DNA from: CAYRNY01 sp964425755
Lineage (GTDB): Bacteria > Chloroflexota > Anaerolineae > Aggregatilineales > Aggregatilineaceae
Assembly (NCBI GenBank): GCA_964425755.1
Contig: CAYRNY010000012.1
Location: 1-64,000 of the forward strand
Direction of reading: 5' to 3'
Length of the DNA: 64,000 nt
In this document: piece by piece, positions 17,098-26,208 of the stretch
Position numbering within the stretch: position 1 is the stretch's first letter
Layout: every line of letters begins with the position of its first letter
The notes under the pieces: generated by a model
Seen by the model: the letters and a program-made list of their open reading frames with translations, nothing else
Databases searched by the model: none
Told to the model about the DNA's origin: nothing
Made by a program: the position numbers and the translations under genes

Positions 17098-17328
17098 AAA
17101 CTCTTTTCCAACGACTCCTAGTGAATATTTATGTCACTTGCGGATAACGGCTACAGGCACTTTTCGGTGAGCGAGGGTACTCAACGCCGCCGTATTGCGT
17201 GACCGGCGACCTGTAACCGGAGGTCAAGAACCTACACATACATATGGTAGCATGTTTTGAGAGCACGGGTCAAACACCCAACAGCCTGTCATCGCCTGGG
17301 GCAGCACCTGCAACTGCTTGCCGCCCAC

Positions 17329-17694
17329 GCGGTGCTGATCATGCTGACCTTCGCCAATGGCGCGTTCGCCAGCATCGATTGCAGTTGGAGCAAACCACCC
17401 AACTATCCCACCTGGGGCGGCCTGACGCTGGAGATCGTCGCGGAAAACGGGCTGGTCACGCTCGACCCGTTCAAACAGGTGTTATCGGTCTACGGGCAGG
17501 CGGACCAAAAATCGCGCTGGTCATACTGGGGATCGGACCCCAACCAGGCCATGATCAGCGAGTTTGCAGCTGCTGTGCGCGAGGCGCGCGCCCCATCGGT
17601 CACGGGCTTCGATGGCTACAAAGCGGTCGAGATCGTGGAAGCCGTCTATCGCTCGGCGGAAAGTGGCGCACCCGTCACGCTGCCGCTGGCATGA
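17329..17694 (+). pseudogene. C-terminal remnant of a Gfo/Idh/MocA oxidoreductase
   Basis: The last 120 or so residues match the C-terminal substrate domain of Gfo/Idh/MocA dehydrogenases (IMLTFANGAFASIDCSWSKP, then DGYKAVEIVEAVYRSAESGAPVTLPL). The NAD-binding Rossmann half is absent. An open frame reaches back to 17257, but the residues before about 17329 do not look like the family, and no clear ribosome site is seen. I read it as a truncated relic. A strong hairpin at 17728-17758 may be its original terminator. Confidence 0.7.
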
Positions 17695-17727
17695 CGCGAT
17701 CAGACCAGGCAAATTGTCGAATGCCAG

Positions 17728-17758
17728 CCAGGGACGGTCTTGCATGGACCGTCCCTGG
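17728..17758 (+). terminator. Strong hairpin after the Gfo/Idh relic
   Basis: A perfect 12-bp stem (CCAGGGACGGTC at 17728-17739, complement at 17747-17758) closes a 7-base loop. It sits 33 bases past the relic's stop. There is no T-run directly after it. Confidence 0.55.
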
Positions 17759-17863
17759 TGCGTGTGCGTCTTATTCAGCTGACACTTCCTCGCCTGGCTA
17801 ACCCTACGCGTGCGTGCACTCGCTCAGCCATCCCAGGCTGTCAAGACGCCACTACACACTGGC

Positions 17864-18193
17864 TCAGTAAGGACGTAGCCGGTCGCGCTTTTCTCGAACC
17901 TGGCGTTCCAGCGCTTTTAACGCGCCCTGCAGCGCCTTCATCGGATCGTCTGCCTGCTCGGTTGCGGCGATGTTATCCGGGCGCATGTAAGCGACCACCG
18001 TCGCCTCAAACACCGGCGGCGTCTCGCGCCCTTCGGCGGGCTTTTTGAGCCGCGCCTCGGCACTGATGATGTCGCGATGCCCTTCTGCTAACTGGCGCAG
18101 GCTGGTTTCAAGTTCGACATAAAAATCGTATTCCGTGCTTTCGACATCGCTCGTGAATTCGATCGGGAAGTCCATTTTCTGCTGGTCGTTCAT
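17864..18193 (-). CDS. HPF/RaiA-like ribosome-associated protein
   Basis: This 109-residue protein resembles the N-terminal domain of hibernation-promoting factors, which bind the 30S decoding region of idle ribosomes. It shows the beta-alpha-beta pattern, a middle strand with TVVAYMRPDNI, and a basic terminal helix (ALKALERQVREKRDRLRPY), which is characteristic. The long C-terminal dimerisation domain of long-form HPF is absent. GGAG lies 9 bases before the ATG. It is monocistronic. Similarity is moderate, so the role is tentative. Confidence 0.55.
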   Translation of the reverse strand: MNDQQKMDFPIEFTSDVESTEYDFYVELETSLRQLAEGHRDIISAEARLKKPAEGRETPPVFEATVVAYMRPDNIAATEQADDPMKALQGALKALERQVREKRDRLRPY

Positions 18194-18441
18194 GGGGTTT
18201 CACTCCTAACCGGCTAGTATGCTGTACGACCTCAAACACAATTTCCAGTGTAGACTGTAAGCCACGTCTGATCCTGGGCAGCCTAGCGGGTTGTGGCTGC
18301 CCTGAACGGCATGGGCCATCTGGCCCGGATGCAGATAGCCCGCCGGGCTACGCTGCAAACCCCCAGGTGTATGATGCACCCGGCAGGCAAGTCATCTATG
18401 CTGGTAAACAGACATGACACACCGCACAGGGAGGTGCTACA

Positions 18442-18696
18442 GTGGCAGATCGTAGAGACGGCGAACGGCTTGAACGCGCGATGACGGTATACGAACAGGT
18501 GCGCCTGGTGCTGGAACGGCTGCGCGACATTGACGCAGAGCTGGACGCCAGTGAATTTCAGCGTTATGACGCAACGACGCGCGCCAAAGAACACTTGAGT
18601 ATCGCAACGGACGCGCTCACACAGCTCGCCGACCTCATGCGCGCGCTGCACATGCGCCCGTCCGAGGATTCGAGCGAAGACCCGCTGCAGATGTAG
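18442..18696 (+). CDS. Small helical protein of unknown function
   Basis: I do not recognise this 84-residue protein. It is charged and almost entirely helical (two long heptad-like helices, about 10-35 and 42-68), without Cys residues or a membrane segment. The start is GTG, well supported by GGGAGGTG 5-10 bases upstream. Codon use matches the neighbours, which supports it being real. It lies alone between the HPF-like gene and galT, which both run the other way. Confidence 0.55.
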   Translation: MADRRDGERLERAMTVYEQVRLVLERLRDIDAELDASEFQRYDATTRAKEHLSIATDALTQLADLMRALHMRPSEDSSEDPLQM

Positions 18697-18739
18697 CAGC
18701 ACGCACCTGATCTCCGATCACATACTTCATTTCACACGC

Positions 18740-19759
18740 TCATTCACGCGACCTGTCCCGCCGAAGTGCAACGGCGTTTTGCTCGGGCAGCGACGGATTG
18801 ACCAGCATACCCGACCCGATCTCAAACCCGGCAGGGGTTGTCAAACGGGGCCGTATCTGCACGTACCAGCGCAGATGCGGCTCGTCGGCTTTATAGCGCG
18901 CCGCTGTGTTGATGATGTAGTTGTAATCCGGATCACCCAGTACGTCACGCAGCCGCACCAGAAGCTCGCGCAATGCGTGGGCGAGATCGGTCTTTTCCTC
19001 TTCCGAGACGCTGCCAAAGTCGGCTTGCTGCCGCCGGGGTATCAGCCACATTTCGAACGGCACTTCCGCCGCAAACGGCACAAATCCCACAAATGACGGG
19101 TTCTCCAGGACCACGCGCTGGCCTTCGTCCAACTCGTGTGCGAGCATGTCCGCAAACAGGCAGCGCCCCCACGTGTCGTAATAATGCTGCGCCCGCGCCT
19201 CGCGCTCGCGCACGTAGCGCGGCACGACGCCGGTCACCACAAGCTGCGAGTGGGGATGGCGAAGCGATGTCCCTGCCCGCGCGCCGTGATTGCGGAAAAT
19301 CAACGCCAGCATGTTGCCGTGCTCGTGCATCAGCGCCATGTAGCGACGGTGGTATGTATCGATAACCTGGCGCACCGCGCCGACCGGCATCGTGCCAATA
19401 TCTTGATCGTGGCGCGGGCTCTCGATGATGACCTCGTGTTTGCCATAGCCGTCCATCGCCAAAAACGGCCCTCGCTGCCGGCGCGTGGTGTCGGCTTCGG
19501 GATGAAGCACGGGAAATTTGTTCGGCACGACGCGCGTTTGCCACATACCACCGTCTATTCCCGCCACCTGATCGATGATCGCCGGCAGATCGTCCTCATT
19601 TCCAGGGCAGAACGGGCAGTCTGGGTCGTGGCTGGGCAGTTTGTCTGGCTCCGCTACTCCGCTGTTCTCGAAGTCCTTCGGACGGTCACCGCGCCCAGGG
19701 GCATAGATCACCCAGCGACCGGTCACCGGATTCTGTCTGATCTGGCCTGTCATATGCAT
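18740..19759 (-). CDS. galT: Galactose-1-phosphate uridylyltransferase
   Basis: GalT exchanges UMP between UDP-glucose and galactose-1-phosphate in the Leloir pathway. Visible features are MTGQIRQNPVTGRWVIYAP at the start, a zinc site (CPFCPGNE), the RNHGARAGTSLRHPHSQ active-site segment with the catalytic His, and a C-terminal histidine-triad-like fold. Length (339-345 residues) is normal. I place the start at 19759, where GGAG lies 4 bases upstream; 19777 and 19753 are alternatives. No galK or galE is adjacent. A TreT-like glycosyltransferase gene is upstream on the same strand, so the protein may serve sugar-nucleotide supply in general. Confidence 0.88.
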   Translation of the reverse strand: MHMTGQIRQNPVTGRWVIYAPGRGDRPKDFENSGVAEPDKLPSHDPDCPFCPGNEDDLPAIIDQVAGIDGGMWQTRVVPNKFPVLHPEADTTRRQRGPFLAMDGYGKHEVIIESPRHDQDIGTMPVGAVRQVIDTYHRRYMALMHEHGNMLALIFRNHGARAGTSLRHPHSQLVVTGVVPRYVREREARAQHYYDTWGRCLFADMLAHELDEGQRVVLENPSFVGFVPFAAEVPFEMWLIPRRQQADFGSVSEEEKTDLAHALRELLVRLRDVLGDPDYNYIINTAARYKADEPHLRWYVQIRPRLTTPAGFEIGSGMLVNPSLPEQNAVALRRDRSRE

Positions 19760-19999
19760 TACACTCCGGTCTACCACGTGCCGCAGTACGCGTTCATCGG
19801 CATGAAAGAATGCTCCCCTCTTTTCGTATCAGCGCGCCGGGCCGGAAGGCAAACATCGCGCACGGGTGCCGTATGCTGCCAGCGAGCCAACAACGCCTGG
19901 TGCGGCGAGCTGTGCGACGCTCCAGGACATGCCGCCACCTGAACACGCAGGCCGGACAGATCGTGCAGCGGCAGGCGATACGAAACTGGATTCTGCGCC

Positions 20000-21229
20000 T
20001 TAAATCTGCTTGGTCAGGCGGTAGTCGGTTTCGAAGGCGCTCAACAAATCGAGATATTGCTCCAGCAAACGGACCATCAAGAAGTTGTCCTGCACGGACT
20101 TGTGCGCGCGCTGGCCCATCTGGTGGCACAGCGCTTTGTTGTTGACAAGCTCCACCATGCGCGCGGCAGTCTCCTCCACTGAAGAGACCAGGTAACCGTT
20201 ATAGCCATCATCGATCTGGTACCGGATGCCGCCCACGTTACCGCCGATCACCGGTGTGCCCTTCCACATCGCCTCTGTGACGGTCAGGCCGAAGCCCTCG
20301 CGAATGGATTTCTGCACGATCACAGCGGCGCGCCGTTGGAGCGCGTTCACCAGCGCGGTGTCTTCTTTGGTCATGATGATAATGTGTTCGTCGCGGCAAT
20401 CCAGCAACGATTGGTACACGTGCTCGCCCTCGGGATCGTCAGTAGCAACGTTACCGAGCAGCACCAGCGTAGCATCGATTTCCTTACGCGCGATGTTGAA
20501 CGCTTCGATCACACCTTCCGGGTCTTTCCACTTGTCAAAGCGCGAGATTTGCGCGATCAAGGGGCGGTCTGTCGGGATGTCGTAATGGTGCAGCCGTTCG
20601 TCGATCTCTTCGTCGCTCAGTGGCTTGTTGGTGATCGAAAACGGATCGATTGCCGGCATGAACACAACCTGCGGCGTCTTGAGCTGCTGCTTGTAGTCCT
20701 CCATTGAAACGATCACGCCGTCGTACTGCTCCACAAACGGCGCAAGATAATCCCATAGCTCCTGATGGGGATCGGTTAGATCGATATGACACCGCCATAT
20801 CCAGGGGCCACGCTTGCGATAATGTGTGATCATCGGCAACGGCTGTGGGTCGTGGATAAACACATAGTCGTGGTCGAGATGATTACGGATCGCGTTTTCG
20901 TGAACCACGTGTTCGTAGATCGTTTTTTTCTGGTCGGAAAGATTGATATCACCGCCCTGCAGCGCGTTGTGCATCTTCTTGGTAATGCTGAAGTAATCCG
21001 GCGATCCCTGGATCACGCGCCAGCCGGTTTTGATCCCGACGCTATTCATGAGCACCGCCAGCGAGGACAGCAATACGGCTACGCCGCCGCCGTAATACGT
21101 CGAATTGATATGCGTGACGTGCAAATCCCGCAGCGGTTCGGCCTTACGCATCACGCGATCGATCGTCTTGGCCCCGACAAATTGCTCATAATCTTCAACG
21201 CGCACAATCTGGTTATGGTTTAGCGACAT
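20000..21229 (-). CDS. treT: TreT-like trehalose synthase (GT4 glycosyltransferase)
   Basis: TreT makes trehalose from NDP-glucose and glucose. The protein matches the family from the start (HVTHINSTYYGGGVAVLLSSL) through RCHIDLTDPH, QISRFDKWKDPEGVIEAF, and the GT4 donor-site segment REGFGLTVTEAMWKGTPVIG. Length (409 residues) is normal, and it lacks a signal peptide. I take ATG 21229 as start, because the MSLNHNQ beginning is family-like; in-frame ATGs at 21253 and 21277 exist. Related GT4 enzymes cannot be fully excluded. Trehalose would act as osmolyte or reserve. Confidence 0.82.
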   Translation of the reverse strand: MSLNHNQIVRVEDYEQFVGAKTIDRVMRKAEPLRDLHVTHINSTYYGGGVAVLLSSLAVLMNSVGIKTGWRVIQGSPDYFSITKKMHNALQGGDINLSDQKKTIYEHVVHENAIRNHLDHDYVFIHDPQPLPMITHYRKRGPWIWRCHIDLTDPHQELWDYLAPFVEQYDGVIVSMEDYKQQLKTPQVVFMPAIDPFSITNKPLSDEEIDERLHHYDIPTDRPLIAQISRFDKWKDPEGVIEAFNIARKEIDATLVLLGNVATDDPEGEHVYQSLLDCRDEHIIIMTKEDTALVNALQRRAAVIVQKSIREGFGLTVTEAMWKGTPVIGGNVGGIRYQIDDGYNGYLVSSVEETAARMVELVNNKALCHQMGQRAHKSVQDNFLMVRLLEQYLDLLSAFETDYRLTKQI

Positions 21230-21315
21230 ATCCTTTTTCCATCCTGATATCATTGGTGCACGGTTGACGGTTCCCACATAGGCGACAGTCTGCCGCCCGT
21301 TTTCGCCTGGCGGCC

Positions 21316-21801
21316 CTATTCGTCACGCGAGCGTGGCGCGAATCGCTGGAGCCGGTTTTCAACCATCCCCAGCACACGTAACGTGACCAGGGCAAACAGT
21401 GTCGCCCCAAACGCCAGCACAAACTGGTCAAGCGGAATAGCCGCGCCCATCGCCGACGCAAACAGAATCGAGGCTGCAGTCGTCAACCCCTCGACACGGT
21501 GTTGCGACCGATCTCGCAGGATCGTGCCAGCACCCAGAAAACTAACCCCGGTCACGATAGCTTGCATAATACGGATCGGGTCCGAGCGCACGATATCAGC
21601 CTGAATGTCCTGGGCGAAATGCTTCACCATGACATCACCCAGCGCCACGAACAACGCCGATCCGCCGGCCACCAACATGTGCGTGCGCAGCCCGGCAGGT
21701 TTTTGTTCCAGCTCGCGCTCCAGGCCAATGAGCGCGCCGAGGAACATCGCCACTCCCACATATCCCAAAATCTGGAGTTGATCGTAATACGGCTCTAGCA
21801 C
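21316..21801 (-). CDS. MgtC/SapB family membrane protein
   Basis: This is a small membrane protein of the MgtC/SapB family, associated elsewhere with magnesium limitation and acid tolerance. It has the family motifs FLGALIGLERELEQKPAGLRTH, VSFLGAGTILRD and VEGLTTAASILFASAMGAA, with five or so helices. I choose GTG 21801, because GAGG lies 9 bases upstream and translation then begins with the family-typical short N-terminus. The longer open frame to 21894 adds 31 basic residues that do not fit. It lies between baeRF and treT on the same strand. Confidence 0.85.
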   Translation of the reverse strand: MLEPYYDQLQILGYVGVAMFLGALIGLERELEQKPAGLRTHMLVAGGSALFVALGDVMVKHFAQDIQADIVRSDPIRIMQAIVTGVSFLGAGTILRDRSQHRVEGLTTAASILFASAMGAAIPLDQFVLAFGATLFALVTLRVLGMVENRLQRFAPRSRDE

Positions 21802-21904
21802 GGTCCCCTTCCTCGATGCGTAAACGCTATTGATGCCCCCATTACGCAGATCATAAGCTATCCTTGCCCTGATCGCGTGGCGCTTCGGGCGCATTCGCCA
21901 CGCC

Positions 21905-23080
21905 TCAGTATCGCAGCACCGCTGCGACAGCGGTCTCGCCCGGCATCACGTCCGGTCCCATGACGTAGACCGTCCCGCCGTTCTTCAACGCATAAACGGC
22001 GGCCTCGTCCAGCAGATCGCGGTTTTCCGGACCGGCCTCGTCGTGAAACTGTACGCGGCCCGTCTGCTGGTCAAAGCGACCCCACCGATGTCCCGCCCGC
22101 GCCACGAACAACGTGTCAATCTGGCCGTAGTGCGCCGCGCGGACAACGTGCTCCAGATCGTCGGTTGCCTGTCCGTCATCTCTGCCGCGCAACGCCTGAT
22201 ACTGCTCAAGTGCTTCCTGGCGATCCTGGATGATCAGCGGTTCGATCAGCGCCCATGCCTGCCGGTGCAGGTCTTCCAGCGCCATGTGTTCCGGATTGCC
22301 ATCGATCCCCTCGTCAAGCAAGGTTGGATAGTTGTTGACGTCACGGTAGATAGCCTGCACATAGCCCACGCCAGCGAGCACCAGCGGCGTATGATCATCA
22401 TGGATGAGCTCGGTGATCGCCCCATCAATGTGCCGGCAGTAACGGCGGATATTGTGCTTGTGCTCGTCTTCTGGTGGATGGCCGTGATATACCGAGGGGT
22501 GGTCGCCTTCACCGCGATATGACGTGGCAGACGTGCGTACATTCAACTGCGCTTCGGGATCATCCAACTGCAGGGCTTCTTCCAGGCTGGTCGGAACGTC
22601 TTCAGGCAGTTGGATCGGGTTCATGCCGTGCGCGGTGCCATGCAACAGCCGGAATTCATCCTGGCTGAGCGCCAGCACGTAAAAATGGGCATCGTGGCTG
22701 ACCAGCGGCAGCAGCGGTTTGAGGTGTGGCCGGTTACTGACGACGACCACCTCGTCAAACGGCAGCGGTAGCCGGAAGGTATAATACGTTTCCGGCGTGA
22801 TGAAAATTACCAGCCCCTCACTCTGATAATCCCAGAACACGGTATCGGTTTCGAGCTGGCGCACCGGCTCGATGAGCGCGCGCCGTTCGGCGGCTGTCAT
22901 AGCGGTATCTTCCAGCCGGTTTTCCGCCTCTGTGAGCAGGTTCTTGAATCGGATCGCGTTCTGGCGTGTCTCGCGCCCCATGCGTTCGGTCGGCATGTAG
23001 AGTGAGATAAACGGTTCGGCGCGCATATCCACAAGCTCTTGTAACTCGTCCTCCTGGATCAAATCCATGTGCTGTCGCAT
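21905..23080 (-). CDS. baeRF-family protein (bacterial relative of eRF1/Pelota)
   Basis: This is a 391-residue protein of the baeRF group, bacterial homologues of archaeo-eukaryotic release factors whose function is not settled. Features include the N-terminal segment EPFISLYMPTERMGRETRQN, HNIRRYCRHIDGAITELI followed by PLVLAGVGYVQAIYRDVN, and the C-terminal GGTVYVMGPDVMP ending in a typical AAVLRY. It seems closest to the baeRF3 type. GGAG lies 10 bases before the ATG, and a possible -35 box lies at 23124-23129. Ribosome rescue or stress roles have been proposed for the group; nothing here proves one. Confidence 0.7.
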   Translation of the reverse strand: MRQHMDLIQEDELQELVDMRAEPFISLYMPTERMGRETRQNAIRFKNLLTEAENRLEDTAMTAAERRALIEPVRQLETDTVFWDYQSEGLVIFITPETYYTFRLPLPFDEVVVVSNRPHLKPLLPLVSHDAHFYVLALSQDEFRLLHGTAHGMNPIQLPEDVPTSLEEALQLDDPEAQLNVRTSATSYRGEGDHPSVYHGHPPEDEHKHNIRRYCRHIDGAITELIHDDHTPLVLAGVGYVQAIYRDVNNYPTLLDEGIDGNPEHMALEDLHRQAWALIEPLIIQDRQEALEQYQALRGRDDGQATDDLEHVVRAAHYGQIDTLFVARAGHRWGRFDQQTGRVQFHDEAGPENRDLLDEAAVYALKNGGTVYVMGPDVMPGETAVAAVLRY

Positions 23081-23100
23081 AGCGTGTTAGCTCCTTTTGC

Positions 23101-23129
23101 AGTAGGCGTTACGATTACGATGCTGTCAA
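23101..23129 (-). promoter_or_regulatory. Possible promoter of the baeRF gene
   Basis: On the minus strand a perfect TTGACA (23129-23124) is followed after 17 bases by CCTACT (23106-23101), a poor -10. The predicted transcript would start about 14 bases before the ATG. Confidence 0.35.
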
Positions 23130-23617
23130 ACCTTGATTGCGCCTTGAAACAAGGCGATCGGTCCAAAAAACCGGACTGTTACTTTGCCTAACTGTAAAGA
23201 AAAACCGGCGAACACACATGATGGTTGTAGCTGGTTCCAGCATAGGGCAGATGGTGGAGTTCGGGATCAGCCACCTGGCCCGGTTTCGCGCGTCTCAACG
23301 GGCCGCAATCCCCGCAACTCACCTGAGCAACTGGCCCGTAACCACCCGCACGCCATAGGTCACCTGGCCTAGTGCAAGCTCCCCCACCTGCCCCAGTCAC
23401 AAATTCGTTGCATGCCTCATGCCTGGCCGATTCCGGCCCAGTATACTTACATGAAGCGCTTGATCAGGGCCGGGTACTGGCATCTGAAACAACATGACGC
23501 AAGCCCATCATCAGCTCAACACCGGGCGAAATACCGGCGTCGCTTGCGGAATACCCATTCCATTCGCCGATCCTGCAACAGCCCCGAACGATTTGCGCTC
23601 AAGGAACAAACAACACC
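23130..23617. other. Gene-free stretch between divergent genes
   Basis: About 490 bases without a convincing gene. TATACT at 23442-23447 is a possible -10 for the kinase gene, but has no matching -35. CACCTGGCC occurs twice (near 23269 and 23358), which I take as chance. AAGGA lies 13 bases before the kinase ATG. Confidence 0.4.
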
Positions 23618-25435
23618 ATGCACCAACTCGTACTACTGGTCAGCGATCCCGAAACGCGCGCCTTGTTTGAACAGTGGCTCGCAGAGCACCCTATGACCGG
23701 CAGAGGACGCGCCGCTGGCGAACACGCCGCCACGGATGGGCCCGGCATCAAGATTCACATCGTCGACGCACTGGCGGATCTCGACGCTGGTCATGCTGCG
23801 GGGCATGATGGCCCGGCACCGTCCCCGCTGCTGTTCCTGCTATCCCAACACTCCGATCCACAGGACCGGTTCGCGACAGGACCTTCTACAGCAACACAGC
23901 AACGGATTGTCGCTCTGGCCGCGCTCTTACGCACGCAGCAGGAACAATTGCTGCACGTTTACAAGGCCATCGAAAATACCGGCGAGGCGCTCAGCATCGC
24001 CGATGTGAACGGCCTTTCGCTCTACCACAACAACGCGTTCATCGACCTGTACGGCTACACCGTAAATGAGCTGAACCAGTCCGGCGTGCCGGATACGTTG
24101 TTTGTGAATCCGGCCATCGCTCACGATATCTTCGAGACCACGCAACGCGGCCAAAGCTGGCAAGGTGATGCATTACTGCGCACCAAGGACAACCGCGTCG
24201 TGCCCGCCTACATCCGCGCCGACAGCATCGAGGACGACCACCACCAGCGGATCGGATCGGTGATAGTCTACACGGATATCGCTGACCGCAAACGAGCCGA
24301 CATGCTCTACCGCGAACAGCAGGTCATGGCCGAGGCCCTGCGCGATACCGCTGCCGCGATCACCAGCACGCTGAACCTGGATGAAGTGCTGGATCGCATC
24401 CTGAGCAACATCAAACGCGTCGTGCCTCACGACAGCGCATACGTCCTGCTGCTTGAGGACGGCGCGCTGTCCGTAGCCCGCAAACGCGGCACCACCAGCG
24501 ACATATCCGACACGGCACGTAACGCCGCGTGCCCGGTGTGCGACCCTGATGAACTGGCATACATGGCCGAGACCGGCGAGGCCGTGATCGGCACGCGTGG
24601 CCCAGCGCACCACCCCGCGAAGGGCACACACGCGGAGCCAGCGATGCGGTCCTACATCGGGGTGCCGGTTACGATCCGGGGCACAGCGATCGGTTTCATC
24701 TACCTGCTCAGCGAGCAGCCGGATTTTTTCTCCGCGAGCCACGAACGCCACCTGCAACTTTTCGCCGAACAGGCCGCGATCGCGCTGCACAACGCGCAGG
24801 CGCACGAAAAAGCCAAGCGACTCGCGTCGCTGGAAGAACGCCAGCGGCTCGCCCGCGACCTGCACGACGCGGTCAGCCAGACGCTGTTTTCCGCCAGCGT
24901 GATCGCCGAATCGCTGCCCGTACTGTGGCGGCGCAAACCCGACATGGTGGCAGATCAGCTTAAGCAGCTCCACCGGCTGACGCGCGGCGCACTGGCCGAA
25001 ATGCGCAGTCTGCTGCTGGAGTTACGTCCGGCGGCAATGATGGAAGCCAGACTCGGTCAGCTTCTCAAACAACTCACCGACGCGCTACAAGGCCGGACGC
25101 ACATCGAAACCACGCTTAAAATAGAAGGGGAGCGCGATCTACCCGAAAATGTGCAAAAAACGCTATATTACATTGCGCAGGAAGCGCTGAACAACGTCGT
25201 CAAACACGCCAACGCATCCCGAGTCTACGTGCGGCTGCGCAACTTGCCGGACCGCGTGGAATTAGCCATCCATGATGATGGTGTAGGCTTCGCCCCGTCC
25301 GACCGGGGCGCGACATCCCTGGGACTCGGCATCATGCGTGAGCGTGCCCAGGCCATCGACGCGGAGATCGCCATCCACAGCCAGCCCGGAAAGGGCACGC
25401 TCGTATTGCTAACCTGGACGAACAAAGGAGCATAA
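23618..25435 (+). CDS. PAS-GAF sensor histidine kinase (NarL-partner type)
   Basis: This is a soluble sensor kinase of the HisKA_3 class. In order it has a poorly conserved N-terminus (about 1-90), a PAS domain (about 105-225; YKAIENTGEALSIADVNG), a GAF domain (about 245-395), a DHp helix with the phospho-acceptor His416 in ARDLHDAVSQTLFSAS, and an HATPase domain with DGVGF and GLGIMRERA. No membrane helix is visible, so it probably senses an internal cue. The response regulator gene starts 5 bases after its stop and is surely its partner. Confidence 0.9.
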   Translation: MHQLVLLVSDPETRALFEQWLAEHPMTGRGRAAGEHAATDGPGIKIHIVDALADLDAGHAAGHDGPAPSPLLFLLSQHSDPQDRFATGPSTATQQRIVALAALLRTQQEQLLHVYKAIENTGEALSIADVNGLSLYHNNAFIDLYGYTVNELNQSGVPDTLFVNPAIAHDIFETTQRGQSWQGDALLRTKDNRVVPAYIRADSIEDDHHQRIGSVIVYTDIADRKRADMLYREQQVMAEALRDTAAAITSTLNLDEVLDRILSNIKRVVPHDSAYVLLLEDGALSVARKRGTTSDISDTARNAACPVCDPDELAYMAETGEAVIGTRGPAHHPAKGTHAEPAMRSYIGVPVTIRGTAIGFIYLLSEQPDFFSASHERHLQLFAEQAAIALHNAQAHEKAKRLASLEERQRLARDLHDAVSQTLFSASVIAESLPVLWRRKPDMVADQLKQLHRLTRGALAEMRSLLLELRPAAMMEARLGQLLKQLTDALQGRTHIETTLKIEGERDLPENVQKTLYYIAQEALNNVVKHANASRVYVRLRNLPDRVELAIHDDGVGFAPSDRGATSLGLGIMRERAQAIDAEIAIHSQPGKGTLVLLTWTNKGA

Positions 25436-25440
25436 AAGCT

Positions 25441-26082
25441 ATGGCAGAGTCACATACGATCCGCGTGATGATCGTGGACGATCATGATATGGTGCGCAGC
25501 GGACTAAGCGTGATGCTCGAAACGTGCGACGACCTGGAAATGGTCTGCGAGGCGGCAAGCGGTGAGGCGGCGATCCACCTCTGTGCCCAGTTCGAGCCGC
25601 ACGTCGTGCTGATGGACCTGGTCATGCCCAACATGAACGGCGTCGAAACCACGCGGAAGATTCGCGAGATCTGTCCGAACGTCCGGGTTATCGCGCTCAC
25701 CAGCTTCAAAGAGAAGGACCTGGTTCAGGACGCGCTGCAAGCCGGGGCGATCAGCTACCTTCTGAAGAATGTCTCGATTGACGAACTCGCGAACGCCATC
25801 CGCGCCGCGCACAAGGGCGAGTCGACGCTGGCCCCCGAAGCGACGCGCGCGCTGATCGAGGCCGCGACCGAACCGCCCCCCGTAGGGCACGACCTGACCA
25901 GCCGCGAGCGCGAAGTGCTCAAGCTGCTCACAAGGGGGCTGAACAATCGCGAAATCGCCGACCAGCTAACGATCAGCCGCTCAACAGTCAAAAACCACGT
26001 CAGCAACGTGCTTTCAAAACTGGGAGTGTCGTCGCGCACCGAAGCGGCTACGCTTGCCGTGCAGCAGAAGCTGCTGGACTGA
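25441..26082 (+). CDS. NarL/LuxR-family response regulator
   Basis: This is a DNA-binding response regulator. The receiver domain (about 8-125) has the acidic pocket (VDDHD), phospho-acceptor Asp59 in VLMDLVMP, the Thr/Ser (ALTSF) and the Lys (YLLKN). A LuxR-type helix-turn-helix follows (about 148-210; LTSREREVLKLLTRGLNNRE and STVKNHVSNVLSKL). It is coupled to the preceding kinase gene. Its targets are not evident here. Confidence 0.92.
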   Translation: MAESHTIRVMIVDDHDMVRSGLSVMLETCDDLEMVCEAASGEAAIHLCAQFEPHVVLMDLVMPNMNGVETTRKIREICPNVRVIALTSFKEKDLVQDALQAGAISYLLKNVSIDELANAIRAAHKGESTLAPEATRALIEAATEPPPVGHDLTSREREVLKLLTRGLNNREIADQLTISRSTVKNHVSNVLSKLGVSSRTEAATLAVQQKLLD

Positions 26083-26107
26083 TCCGGGCGTCCTTACTGA
26101 ACCAGCA

Positions 26108-26142
26108 AAGCGCGATGCCGCCTTCTCCTGGCGGCTGTGCTT
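26108..26142. terminator. Stem-loop between convergent genes
   Basis: GCCGCC (26117-26122) and GGCGGC (26130-26135) form a stem with a 7-base loop. An outer AAGC/GCTT pairing adds four more base pairs. It lies between the response regulator stop and the stop of the opposing protease gene. Confidence 0.45.
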
Positions 26143-26208
26143 GAGCACGCCTGCCCTTCACACGCAACATCGCGCTAATGCACCGGCATGCGGTGCTACA
26201 AGTGCACG

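Noticed and set aside
23269..23367. Repeated CACCTGGCC as operator or CRISPR-like repeat
   Set aside because: Only two short, irregularly spaced copies in GC-rich sequence.
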